Shown one piece after another: positions 36,501 to 47,649 of a stretch of DNA of 64,000 nucleotides. Source of the stretch: Alnus glutinosa (Eukaryota > Streptophyta > Magnoliopsida > Fagales > Betulaceae). The stretch spans positions 24,517,628-24,581,627 of the forward strand of contig NC_084897.1 in assembly GCF_958979055.1 (NCBI RefSeq). Direction: 5' to 3'. The position numbers were made by a program, and so were the translations under genes. The notes under the pieces were generated by a model that did no database searches, was not told where the DNA came from, and was given only the letters and a program-made list of their open reading frames with translations. Each line of letters begins with the position of its first letter. Position 1 is the stretch's first letter.

Positions 36501-37607
36501 TCTGCATGTGGATCAGGGGAGGCTACGTGGGAAGAGCCCTCGGAAGAACCTCCAAGAGTTCTGGTTAACGAGGTTATGGATTTGTTTGACGGTGGACAGT
36601 CTTGGAGACAGTTAGAAACATCAATCAGTGCTTTCTTTACAGCCGAAGCAACACCAGTAATCTGCCGCCACAGAGCAAAATTTTCCTCTGTTTAGTAGAT
36701 TGGCTATACTGTGATGCTAATCAGACTCTACTTTACTTTCGCGTAAATTTTTCTAGAGAAAATATGTAAGTGATAGAGATTATAGCTCCAGTATAAAGTA
36801 ATTATAGAGATTGATATAGCATTATAGACGATATCTATGACTCAAGTAAAAACTTCATGAGAAAAGCGACAAATCAACGTAGGGACCAAAAGCTCCCTTT
36901 GGTGCTCTAAAAAAAGCGAAAAAAGAAAAGAAATGCTAAAAGTAATTCGCTTTCCTCTCGCACATCTGCTTTCGTTTCTCTCGTTTTCTTTCCCGAGAAG
37001 CAAACAGATTGTGCCTGAACCCCATGGTTAGAAGAACTCTCTCTCTTTCTCTCACTCTCACCTGAATCAACTCGTAGTCCTTGACCATCCAATCCGGCGC
37101 CGGGAAGATCCTGACCTGAGCGCCGCTCTCGCAGCTCACTCTTTTGATGTTCTTACCTCCTCTCCCCATTACCGGGCCAATCTGAGACTTGTGCGCCACC
37201 ATTTTCCACCATACCTCAATCTCATTCTCCGCCACCGCCGATTCCCAAACCCTCTCGAAAACCTTAAGCATCGCCTCCTGAGCGCTTGACACCTCGCGCT
37301 GGGCTTTCAACGCGGATCCGACGACTAGGACGATCCGGTGGTCGGATCCGGGCGCTGCCGCCTCGCAGTGAATTCTGGCGGCGGTCTCTCTCCGGATGCG
37401 CGACACGCCGGCGCCGTTTTGGCCGAGGAGGCCGCGGGTGGCCGACACGTGGATGAGGAATCGGAAGGCCGCCTGGCTCGGTGAGAGCTTGGTCGCTTGC
37501 CGTTTGGGATGGCCCCGCTTGTGCGAGCCCTTGCGTTGTTGTTGCGTTGATGAAACGGCGTCGTCCGGTTGGTCCCAAAGCGATGAACAAGTAGTCGAAT
37601 CTTCCAT
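30560..37607 (-). CDS. HEN4-like multi-KH RNA-binding protein with duplicated exons
   Basis: A K-homology RNA-binding protein of the plant HEN4/PCBP-like group, probably nuclear and acting on pre-mRNA. Minus-strand exons, 5' to 3': 37607-37062, 36661-36215, 36102-35827, 35148-34975, 33728-33279, 33088-32813, 32120-31828, 31026-30915 and 30709-30560. All join GT-AG with matching phases to give 907 residues. KH1 (loop GQNG) and KH2 (GRGG) lie in exon 1, KH3 (GKRG) in exon 2, and KH4 in exons 3-4. Exons 5-7 repeat exons 2-4 as KH3' (GKKG) and KH4' (GNNG). The last KH (GQDG, then ISGAKVEVHDPRPGE) spans exons 8-9. Skipping exons 2-4 keeps the frame and gives a standard five-KH protein of 608 residues. 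Start MEDSTTCSSLW is chosen; the frame is open further upstream to a Met at 37679. Exon 1 is GC-rich. Which splice form is made cannot be read from DNA. Confidence 0.85.
31810..37080 (-). repeat. Intragenic tandem duplication, two units of about 2.2-2.5 kb
   Basis: Unit 1 (about 34870-37080) and unit 2 (about 31810-34285) align through three exons and their introns, including intron text such as AAATGCCTGAAAGGC and the end of exon 1 with its donor (TTGATTCAG then GTGA). Unit 2 thus begins with a remnant of exon 1. A Mutator-like MITE sits at the junction (34312-34841). The intron match shows a genomic duplication, not retroposition. Confidence 0.85.
34312..34841. mobile_element. Mutator-like MITE with perfect 9-bp TSD
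   Basis: TTTTTTCTA stands at 34312-34320 and 34833-34841, directly flanking a 512-bp element with inverted ends GGGAAAATTACATTTTAGCC and GGAGATAAAATATAATTTTCCC. The centre is a (TTTTTTA)n-like run (34560-34640). It lies in the intron between the two duplicated exon blocks of the KH gene. Confidence 0.9.
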
Positions 37608-38969
37608 ACCTCTCTCTAGAGGGAGTGTTTGGGGTCGTTGCTTTACAAGCACTGAAACTTGGAGGTATGTACAGTACACGGCTAGTTCGCAGCGCGCGGA
37701 GTTGGCTCGGACCTCACATACTGAGAACCAAACAAACGAGGTTGCGCTATAAAGCGCGCGAGGATATTAAATAAGGCCTCTGGCAAAAAGAAAAGAATCG
37801 CCAAACGGTGCCCCGTATTATTATTAATTAACGCATTTTATTTTGTAAAAATCTTTTAAATACTAATTATTATTTTTAATTAATACGACATATATAATAA
37901 ATATTAAGATGATAAAAGTTAGATTATAAAAATGGTAAATACTGGTATAACAACGTTCTATCACATTTAATTTAAAAACAATAAATAAGAATTATAAAAA
38001 ATCCATATGATACAATACCATAATAATATTAAACGATGTTAGTGCTAAGAAACCCCCTTTCGGATTATTTGGACTTGTAATTAAAAACTACTTTTTATTC
38101 TTTTTTTTTTTATTTAAAAAAAAAAATGAAGAGCTTAGCTGAATCATATTAATGTTGCAAATTAAGGATTCGGCTTCTATGCGAGATGTTGTTTTAGACT
38201 AACAACATCTATGCGGTAGTTTACACTACCACATAAAAACCGAATCCGCAAATTAAAACAAGGTCAACGACTCCAAATTCACAACACGATCACCTAATAT
38301 TGCATAAAAAAATAAAAATAAAAATAAAATGTTGATTTGGCAAAACTTTTTGGACGGTTGTTCTTGCTTTTTGTTTGAAACAATATTTTAATTTAACACA
38401 AAGATAAAAAAAAAATAGCTTTAAATATTTTGTGTTTTGATTTATATATCAATATTTTTAGTTTGTTTTGGTAAAAAGCAAAAAAGAAAAAAAAGAAAAT
38501 ACCAAACCGATTGAAGGGAGTTGTGCTCGTTTTCTCAAAACAACACCAAATAAAAAATAAGAAAAATTACACATCATTTCAAATTATTAGGCAATTTGAA
38601 ATGTGGTTCCAATTTTCAATTGAAGTAATGACTTTTCAAAGTATCATAAACTTATTCTATACCCAAAATGACAAAAATATTCTTAAAAGACTTAGAAAAA
38701 CATTTTAAAAAAATTATGGACCCACCCACAGCCATTAATTTGTGGGTCGCAAGCCACGTGGCCACTTTGGTTTTTCTTTGTTTGTTGCGAACTTTTAAGA
38801 GTATTTTTGTGGGACAAAAGAAGTATATTACAAATTTTTGGTAGTTTTTTTTATAAGTGACATTGCTTTAATCAAAAGTTTAAATAATATTAAAAATTAT
38901 ATGATAATTTGAGGAAAATATATGCACTTTTCTTTAAAAATAAGAACAACGTTGTTAATGGGACATGCT
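37608..38969. other. Region between the divergent KH and PPR genes
   Basis: Immediately upstream of the KH gene (37610-37760) is GC-rich and probably its promoter and 5' UTR. A TTATTTAATATCC stretch in reverse near 37760-37775 could be a TATA element. 37.8-38.97 kb is AT-rich with no coding region. Confidence 0.4.
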
Positions 38970-39560
38970 TTAGAGCATTCATAGTAGCCTCACCAAAGTA
39001 ACTAAAAATTATTTTTCTCTAATATGATGAGCTACTTTTTTAAAATTCCTTCAACAGTCTCACTATTTTAACTATTTCACTATCACTATTCTATTTAAAT
39101 AATATTTTTTCATATTTCTTTATTCTTTCTCTATTTAATCTTTTCATACAACAAGTTATCATACATCTTCATCTTGAGAGTAGATCATTGCTAAGAAATT
39201 CACAAAAGTTTTCATTTGCTTCTCAACTAAATTCAAGAAAGAAAGAAAGAAAAGATAAATAAAATAACTACAAAGTTTATGTCAGGAACAAAAAAAACCT
39301 TCGTGTCCATGAAATAGGGACATTATCGTGTAAGAGAGATGAGAGATGAGAGATGGGAGAAGAAATAAAAGAAAAAAATGTGTTGTGATCATGTGAAAAA
39401 GAAATGAGAAACAAAATTGGTGAGTATTTTCACTCACTAAAACCATTTAGTTAAAGTTATGAGACTGTTGAGAGTGATTTTTTAGTATTTTCATCAAATT
39501 AGCTCACCAAAAAATAACTAAAAAGCTATCTTGATGAGACTACGAGGAATATTCATATAA
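38970..39560. mobile_element. MITE with AGCATTC(C/T)TAGTA(G/A)CCTCACCAAA ends, copy B
   Basis: GAGCATTCATAGTAGCCTCA (38974) and the reverse complement of the right end, GAATATTCCTCGTAGTCTCA, form the inverted repeats; ACTAAAAA arms follow. Same family as 29266-30081. It ends about 130 bp before the PPR start codon, so it occupies the PPR promoter region. Confidence 0.6.
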
Positions 39561-39690
39561 TTTTTTCAATCAATATTTAATTCTAAATTTTCTATTAAAA
39601 AAAAAAAAATGTAAATTAAATTTGAACCTTGAAAAAATTACTAAGATTTATCGCAATTCGTTTTTAAATCCGTTCTAGTTTTGTACTGCC

Positions 39691-42543
39691 ATGCTCCGCT
39701 GCCTCCTCATCGCAGCCGCCACAGACCATTTCCGAATACACTCAAATGCGTCGAGAACCATAGCCACACACAACCATTCAACATTCATGAATGGGTTCCT
39801 CACCGCCGCCCGATGCACCAAGATGAGAAATACGACGGCCATTATCGCCCCAGGCGAGCCCCTCCTCCACTTCCATTTTCTCCTACTCGTCAAACCCTTC
39901 TTTTCCGTGGCCTCTCTCCCCGCGGACCATCTCCACCCGGACCCAATCGATCTCCCGTCCCAGCTCCTCTCCATCCTCTCCCGCCCCAATTGGCAGAAAC
40001 ACCCCTCCCTCAAGAACCTAATCCCTTCCATATCCCCCTCCCATGTCTCTACCCTCTTTACCCTCGACCTCGATCCCCAGACTGCCCTAGGGTTCTTCCA
40101 CTGGATCTCCCAAAAGCCAGGGTTCAGTCACAACGTTCACTCACACTCCTCGTTGCTCAACGTTCTCGTTCGTTTCGGTCATCTCGGTGCCGCCGAGAAG
40201 ATTCGGATTTTGATGATCAGATCGTGCGAATCGCCCGACGATGCGCGATTCGTGTTGGACGCACTTCGGAGGATGAATCGCAAAGACGGTGAGTTTCGGT
40301 TCAAGCTTAGTCTTAAGAGCTATAACATGCTGTTAATGTCGTTGTCGAAGTTCCTTATGGTTGAGGAAATGAAGGGCGTATATTTTGAGATGTTGGAGGA
40401 TTTGATTCCGCCGAATATATATACTTTGAATACAATGGTTAATGGGTATTGTAAATTGGGGAATGTGGTTGAGGCACGGTTGTATGTGAGTAAGATAGTG
40501 CAGGCCGGGTTGAGTCCCGATACGTTTACATACACTTCGTTGATATTGGGGCATTGTAGGAATAAGGATGTAGATAGTGCTTACAGGGTGTTTAAGCTTA
40601 TGCCGCAAAAGGGTTGTCGAAGAAATGAGGTTTCTTATGCTAATTTGATTCATGGGCTTTGTGAAGCCGCACGGATTGATGAGGCTCTTAAGTTGTTCTC
40701 CCAAATGGGGGAGGATTATTGTCGTCCGACGGTTCGGATATACACTGTTATCATATGTGCATTGTGTGGATTGGGTAGGAAGGTTGAAGCTTTGAAGTTT
40801 TTCGAGGAGATGAAAGAGAAAGGTTGCGAGCCAAATGTTCATACTTACACAGTTCTAATCGATAGCATGTGTAAGGAGCATAAGCTTGATGAGGCAAGAA
40901 AAATGGTACATGGGATGTTAGAGAAACGGTTGGTTCCCAATGTGGTCACATACAATGCTTTGATTGATGGGTATTGCAAGGAGGGAATGACTGAGGCTGC
41001 ATTGGAAATTTTTGGTTTGATGGAGTCAAATAAGTGTAGTCCAAATGCTCGTACATACAATGAGTTGATATGCGGGTTTTCTAAGAAGAAAAACATGCAC
41101 AAGGCAATGATGTTGCTTAATAAGATGCTGGAGCGGAAGCTTTCACCAAGCCTTATCACATATAATTCCTTAATCCATGGGCAGTGTAGAGCAGGTCATT
41201 TAGATACTGCTTATAGGTTGCTTAACATTATGAAAGAAAATGGTTTTGTTCCTGACGAGTGGACCTACAATATTTTCATAGACACTCTTTGTAAAAGAGG
41301 GAGGATAGAAGAAGCTCGTTCCCTCTTTGATTCTTTCAAGGAGAACAACATAAAGGTGAATGAAGTTATATATACTGCTTTGATTGATGGGTACTGCAAG
41401 GTTGGGAGAATAGATGATGCTCAATCTTTGCTGAATAGAATGCTTAGTGAGGACTGTTTGCCAAACTCATTCACTTATAATGTAGTGATAGATGGGTTGT
41501 GCAAAGACAGAAAAGTGCAGGAAGCATTGTTGCTTGTGGACAAGATGGTAAAGATGGATGTGAAGCCCACAGTTATTACTTACACAATTCTCATTACAGA
41601 AATGTTGAAAGAAGGTGACTTTGACCATGCTAATAGGTTACTCAATCGTATGGTTTCATCGGGATGCCAGCCTGATGTCTGTACTTATACTGCCTTTATT
41701 CATTCGTATTGCAGCCAAGGGAGATTGAAAGAAGCAGAGGATATGATGGTTAAGATGAATAAAGAAGGAATATTACCAGATTCGCTGACTTATACACTAT
41801 TAATGGATGCATATGGACGTCTGGGATTAATAAATCGTGCACTTGATGTTCTAAAGCGCATGTTTGATGCTGGTTGTGAGCCTTCACATTATATCTATTC
41901 ATATTTAATCAAGCATCTCTCAAATGAAAAGCGGATAAAAGAATATAACAACTCTGTGGAACTTGATTTGGTTTTAAACACTGCATTAATTGATAATGCA
42001 GATGTTTGGAAGATGATGGAATTTGAAAATGTTATGGAGCTCTTTGAGAAAATGGTTGAACAGGGTTGTGCACCAAATGTTAACACTTATGACAAGCTCA
42101 TTATAGGACTTTGCAAAGTCGGGCGCTTAGAAGTCGCCCAAAAGTTATTTAATCATATGCAAGAAAGAGGATTGTCTCCTACTGAACATATCTATAACTC
42201 GCTTCTTAATTGTTGCTGTGTATTGAATATGTATGGGGAAGCTGTAAGATTGGTGGATACAATGATTGAGCTTGGTCATTTACCGCATTTAGAGTCATGC
42301 AGACTGCTTCTTTGTGGGCTATATGATGAAGGAAATAAAGAGAAGGCTGAAACTGTTTTTTGTGGTTTGCTTCATTGTGGGTATAATCTCGATGAAGTAG
42401 CTTGGAAGCTTCTAATTGATGGCTTGCTCAAGAGGGGCCTAGTTAATAGATGCTCAGAGCTATTTGATATCATGGAAAATAAGGGTTTCCAGGTTCATCC
42501 TCAAACATATTCAATGTTGATTGAGGGACTTGATGGAAAATAA
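39691..42543 (+). CDS. P-class pentatricopeptide repeat protein, single exon
   Basis: An intact 950-residue intronless PPR protein. The first 100 or so residues are rich in Ser, Arg, His and Leu and suit a mitochondrial or plastid presequence; Met33 and Met45 are alternative starts. From about residue 220 to the end, some twenty 35-residue P-type repeats follow one another, recognisable by phrases such as TYTVLIDSMCKEHKLDEARKM, TYNALIDGYCKEGMTEAALEI and TYNVVIDGLCKDRKVQEALLL. There is no E, DYW or SMR domain. Members bind single-stranded organelle RNA and stabilise, splice or process it. The C-terminal repeats are less regular (insert around NSVELDLVLNTALIDNADVW). From memory the closest named protein is Arabidopsis At5g65560. 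The RNA target cannot be deduced with confidence here. Confidence 0.93.
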   Translation: MLRCLLIAAATDHFRIHSNASRTIATHNHSTFMNGFLTAARCTKMRNTTAIIAPGEPLLHFHFLLLVKPFFSVASLPADHLHPDPIDLPSQLLSILSRPNWQKHPSLKNLIPSISPSHVSTLFTLDLDPQTALGFFHWISQKPGFSHNVHSHSSLLNVLVRFGHLGAAEKIRILMIRSCESPDDARFVLDALRRMNRKDGEFRFKLSLKSYNMLLMSLSKFLMVEEMKGVYFEMLEDLIPPNIYTLNTMVNGYCKLGNVVEARLYVSKIVQAGLSPDTFTYTSLILGHCRNKDVDSAYRVFKLMPQKGCRRNEVSYANLIHGLCEAARIDEALKLFSQMGEDYCRPTVRIYTVIICALCGLGRKVEALKFFEEMKEKGCEPNVHTYTVLIDSMCKEHKLDEARKMVHGMLEKRLVPNVVTYNALIDGYCKEGMTEAALEIFGLMESNKCSPNARTYNELICGFSKKKNMHKAMMLLNKMLERKLSPSLITYNSLIHGQCRAGHLDTAYRLLNIMKENGFVPDEWTYNIFIDTLCKRGRIEEARSLFDSFKENNIKVNEVIYTALIDGYCKVGRIDDAQSLLNRMLSEDCLPNSFTYNVVIDGLCKDRKVQEALLLVDKMVKMDVKPTVITYTILITEMLKEGDFDHANRLLNRMVSSGCQPDVCTYTAFIHSYCSQGRLKEAEDMMVKMNKEGILPDSLTYTLLMDAYGRLGLINRALDVLKRMFDAGCEPSHYIYSYLIKHLSNEKRIKEYNNSVELDLVLNTALIDNADVWKMMEFENVMELFEKMVEQGCAPNVNTYDKLIIGLCKVGRLEVAQKLFNHMQERGLSPTEHIYNSLLNCCCVLNMYGEAVRLVDTMIELGHLPHLESCRLLLCGLYDEGNKEKAETVFCGLLHCGYNLDEVAWKLLIDGLLKRGLVNRCSELFDIMENKGFQVHPQTYSMLIEGLDGK

Positions 42544-43919
42544 GATATTTATTCTTGGTATTGTTTCCATTATAGTTGTTTTTATTTATGATGAAAGAGG
42601 CCTTTCCCATTGCTGTTTTTCTTTGACGATGGGGGCTAATAGTATATTGATGGAACACCAGATTCTTTGGACACAACTTCAAAACAAATAGGTGGCCTGT
42701 TGCTCTAGCAGAGAAATTCATGTTAGATTGTCACGGAGAAGCTGTTTTCTGAGAAACACAGAAATTTGGATGTTCTATCAGCTGTTTGGAGCAGTAGCAC
42801 CACACTAGGCAAACAAATTTTATTGAACATCAGGAGGCAAGTGAATATCTCTTCTGATTTGTAAATTCTTTATTTCTTGTCCTGGTACTTTTGCTTTCAT
42901 TTTTAATTAAAAAAATTCTGATCAAAGCTACTTTAAGTGGAATCTGAAAAAGAAAATTAAGTTCTCAGATTCTACTGGCTTGAAGTATTACTTTCTTGAA
43001 TTTCAATATATAATCTTTGACTGGATTCTATAGTTTATTTTATTTTAAAGCTTTGAGATCCCTGGTTCAGTAGTTACTATTCCTTTTTCCATTTTTATTA
43101 GTGAACTGTTTGATTGCTGTGTCTGATATTCATACTGTTGCTGTCATGATCTGAAAAGAGAACTTGATGAACTAGCTTTTCACCTAGTTTACTTTTGAAA
43201 GCCATTTTATTACATTTGATGGAATAATGTTTTGGTAGTCTTCTGAAGGCTTGTTCCTTACAGCTTTAAACTTAGAGCAGTTGAACTGCTAAATTGCTAT
43301 GAATGATTATTAGATAATGAACTGAACACAGTTATAAGCACTTCATATCTTGAGATATGTAAATGTTTATGCACTAAACGTCAGGGTCACATAATAAATT
43401 GTGACCATATTACTTAAAATTTATTTGTGACGATATTCCCCGATTTGTTTAATGACAGATTTACGATAACTTATCTGGTCTGGTTGTAGTCTGGCAATGA
43501 TTACTGCACAGCATATTTCTGAAAATAACAGTAATGAGTACAGATTTGTTTTCCCCCCCCTTCTTTTGGTGGTATGTGTGCATATATTTGAGGTACTAAT
43601 AGATCTCCTGACTCTCACCCTTATAATCTTCTCCCCCTAAATCATCTAGCAAACGTTATTGCAAATAGTTTTTCATATTGCTGAAAAATCCACTCTCTGT
43701 ATGCAACACCACTCTTATAACAGTGTGCACCACCCTTGTATGAGTTCCAAACTCCAGAAAACTCATAAAAGAAAACAGTAAAAAGATGTAGCAGAGAAGG
43801 AAGACTGGTAGAGAAGAGGTGTGACTGGGGGTTGCCTTGGCAGAGTTTACTCATCTCAGACTAAATGATCCTGCCAGTAAGAAAAAAAGGATAAAAGAAA
43901 ACTAATCAAATATTAAATT

Positions 43920-44035
43920 AGCCAATGAGTTCCTGCTCAAATTTCACCTTCTCCCATTGTAAGAATGAGATGGAAGGTGTAGTCATGGGTTCAAGACTCA
44001 CTAAGTGCGGGTGTAACTTATAAAAAAGGACAAAT
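43920..44035 (+). mobile_element. tRNA-derived SINE-like repeat
   Basis: AATGAGTTCCTGCTCAAATT (A-box side) and GGGTTCAAGACTC (B box) enclose CCTTCTCCCATTGTAAGAAT, a layout common to plant tRNA-derived SINEs. It is followed by GTGTAACTTA and an A-rich end. The target duplication is not clear. Confidence 0.55.
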
Positions 44036-44548
44036 AAAGTATAATAATAACAATGAAATAAACAGTAAAAAAAATGGAAAATCTGAATAATATAGATTAT
44101 AGAAGAATATCAAATCCGGATTTATATATAAATCTTATGAAGAACTTTAGGAGAGAAATATTGGGCAACTGTGCAAAGTAGCCGTGGATTTCTAATTGCT
44201 AAATAAATACTTAAATTTGGAAAAAGTTGTAGGCTGACAACTTCTGTAATGCTAATTGGCAGAGTTTCAGTATTGTTCTCAAAGGAAATTAAAGTGATGA
44301 AGATGGTGAAGAGTAAGATTATAAATATATTTATGGAAGTTCTCTTTCTTTTATTTTCTTTTTTCTTGTTTTTCACTTTTTTTTTCAGGAAAAATGAGGG
44401 AATACTTTTCCTGGAATATATACTAAGATAATTGTCTTCATAATTAGTTTATGTTTTAGTCTTAACCTTTTTTATTCTTTCACACTTTACAGGATGTGTT
44501 TTGCTGGTTCTTGAGCACAGGGTGCTCTAGTCTTCTATCTTTGGACAA

Positions 44549-44706
44549 GGATCCTCTCCATTTGCCTTGAAATGGAGAGGAGTCATTTTATGGTCAAAAC
44601 TTTTAAATGATGTGACAACATATTCACCACGTGACATCATATCTGTGAAATAAAATCTTGACTATGAAATGGCTCCTTTCCATTTCACTTAAAATGGGGA
44701 GGATCC
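44549..44706. mobile_element. 158-bp MITE, GGATCCTC(T/C)CCATTT ends
   Basis: GGATCCTCTCCATTT at 44549 and the reverse complement of the right end, GGATCCTCCCCATTT, match at 14 of 15 positions. A second nested inverted repeat (AATGGAGAGGAGTCATTT / AAATGGCTCCTTTCCATTT) gives a near-palindromic element. Confidence 0.7.
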
Positions 44707-47576
44707 AATTCCTCTATCTCTGCACCCAAGTGAAAAGGTTTTATGTGCATTTATGTGAAGCTCACCACATAGTGGCAAATAGATGGATCTGCTGAGCTAT
44801 CAATGCAAAGAAGGATGATTGAGGTAAATGAATGCATGTGGCTGCATGAATTTGTATAAGAACAAGGATTATATTCTTTTTCAAATGTTATGATAAACAG
44901 GGTAGTTACATTGTTTTACTGTATGTAAATTGATGCATGCTAACGTGCCGAATACATTATTTAGCTTTACTTATTGAATTATTAAGTCAGAGAATGAACC
45001 AAATTTGTAATACTTCTTGTCTGCCATTTTGCGTACTTATCCATTCTAATGTTTGCACCTTAGTGTTCTGGCCTGCTTGTTCTTAATTAAGAAGGCATTA
45101 CATGCTGACCCAGCATATCCCACTATTTTTCTTCTTGTCTGTATTTGTTAGTGTTTTCCTGCCACTGGCTGAAAATAGGATGACAATTACCAAATTGTTT
45201 GTCTCAATGCAATCAGGTGATGATCCTGTTAAGATTTTACAGGGGAAGCCCGTTAGTTAAGATTACATCTGCAGATGATCCTTTAATCCTCTTCCCCCGT
45301 TTACTATTAGAAGGCCTGTCGTGGAAGTTTGAGATTTGTTCATTATATTTACTGAAAATTTGGATTCCCGTTATTGTATCTCACGTTGAGAATTTGCATA
45401 TGTAATGTAGGTCAAGTTTGAGATACCAATGAGGTGCAGATGCATTTGCATGCAATATTCATCTTTCCTTTTCTTTCTGATATGAAAATTCCCAGACTGT
45501 GACTAATCTTAAGGATACTATAATTAAATCAGAATGCATTTATGTGCTTTTAGGCATATAATGTAGGTTTGGTTCGAGAGACCAATGAGGCATTCACATG
45601 CTTTCAGGTTTCCAAGTTTTTGTAGCCACTTCCATGGCCCATTAATAGTATTGTTCCTCTGGCAGGCAACATATCCTGTCCACGGATGAAGGGAGCTAGA
45701 GGTGATATGAAAGCATTAGAGCTATGACTACGTGGTTGGCTACAGGGCAATACAATTGAATCTATAATCTGAAGACTCAAGTCATCTGCTCTGATCGAGA
45801 TTGGCGATCTGCCAGGCATTTACCCCACAGGTGCCTTAAGACGGGAACAAAAAAGATTGTTGAGTCTGCGTTTCAATGGTAATCAGCCTCATAACATATG
45901 CTTGCCCACTAACCAAGAGTGGAAGAGGTACCATACGCACCAGTTTCGTCTGATTTTGTTCCTTTTGATTGGAAACAAATGCGTTTCTTCATATGGAAGC
46001 TTTTTTGTTTGTTGTATTTCTAGTCAAATTGCTTGGTTATGGTCACATGCATTTGCATGCAGAATCGAACAAATCTTGTAACTGTCATAAAACGAGTTAC
46101 AGAACTGATCTGTAGTGTCAAAAAGGTCTGGAAGCTGAGCTCCTTTAGAGGTATTACAAATGAGGATCTCAGTTTATATTCCTAATTAAATTTTACAGAA
46201 CTGTTTGTAAATTGATGTATATTGATGTATGCTTAAGTGCCTAATATTATCTTCATCACTTTTAGCTCTTTTTTTTCAATTAATTATTGAGCAATTTGTT
46301 ATATTAATACAATCCTGTAGCACTTCTTGTGTACCCTGTTCTTTTTTCTCTTCGTTATTATTTTCATGCACTAGCATTACAGGGATTTTTTTCCAGAAAG
46401 AGAAACCAAGGGCAATCTTTTCCACTGTCGAGATGGATGGCAGGCGCCCCAAAAATGTTGATTCATCAGAACTATTCGTTCAAAATGATAGTGATCCCCT
46501 TGTAAATCAAGTTAATTAATGAATTTAATGTTGTACTTCCTCGCCAATTAGTGTCTAAGTGTGAAAATATCAACAGAACACTGAACAGTCCTCAGTCATC
46601 AAGCCGGCAAAAGAGAAACAAAATGTAGGCTTTAAAAAAGTTGGTAACTAAAACAGAAAAATGTAGGCTTTTAGCTAAAATGGAGAAAACATTTGCTCAG
46701 CCAGATATAAATGCTCCAAAAAAGGTTAAAATGTCGAAATCTTAACACTTGTGTCCTATCAACGTGCTGAATTATCTAAAAATGGATTATATATCTAGAT
46801 ATATATCTTGCATATTAGATGGATTTATTCTTACTAATATTTTCTTATATAATATTTTGGAGTAGCTATTTGTTGATGGCCCATTCATCCCACCACGTCA
46901 GCCAAGCTGTCGAAGGCCCTTTTGACGTCCTTCAAACCACTTGTGACTTGGGCTTTGGACCCCACTGGAACCCGTTCAAAAACGGGGGCCCGAATGGAAA
47001 CTCTTGGTCTCCTGTCTATGAGTCTATGACTACTAAACGGGTCCACTAAATGCCATATAAGTGCGCCACAGTAGATCCTTTCCTCCTCACGCATATAGTC
47101 AGTATGTCATGACCAATTAATCCATCCTTTATTACCTTACTGATTTAATAAGGAAAGATGACGTTGGGGCACTCTGCTTAAGGAAGGTGATTTATTAAAC
47201 GCCGGATATTGAATCCGGTAAATCACGCCGGATAATGAATTAGAACACTTCCTTAATTCAAAATATCAAGTCTATGGGTATAATTAGACTCATTAATATA
47301 TAGTATATAAAACCTCTCCAACATGTGAAAATTTAAAAGATTGAGGATCTTATGAAACTCTCTGTAGAACCATTTGGAGGCACCGATCGATATTAAACTA
47401 TAAAACAGCAATAACAACATGTCTAATATTGAAGAAGAAGAAGAAGAAAAAAACCGTCATTTGGCTTTGTAAGACGTTTATGTAAAAGCAATTTACAGAG
47501 GCAAATTCATGCTAACTTAAATTACTAGCTTATTACATAACTTTTTGTCAAGGACATTTTGCTTAATCTTGTAGCT

Positions 47577-47613
<37 letters not shown>

Positions 47614-47649
47614 CCACTGTTTGTGGAAAAAAGAAAAAAAGAAAAAAGA

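Larger units (their letters stand above)
42544..47649. other. Intergenic, no supported coding region
   Basis: Beyond the PPR stop codon, several stretches (45.6-45.85 and 46.38-46.52 kb) have exon-like composition flanked by plausible splice signals. They could be a spliced 3' UTR, but no domain is encoded. A SINE-like unit (43920-44035) and a MITE (44549-44706) lie inside. A long T-run precedes the UGT stop (47579-47612). Confidence 0.4.

Noticed and set aside
39681-40292. 203-codon frame overlapping the PPR gene
   Set aside because: An out-of-frame shadow of the GC-rich 5' end of the intact 950-residue PPR frame.
46229-46519. 96-codon open frame ending MDGRRPKNVDSSELF...
   Set aside because: The N-terminal half is AT-rich hydrophobic filler and no family is recognised; could be UTR.
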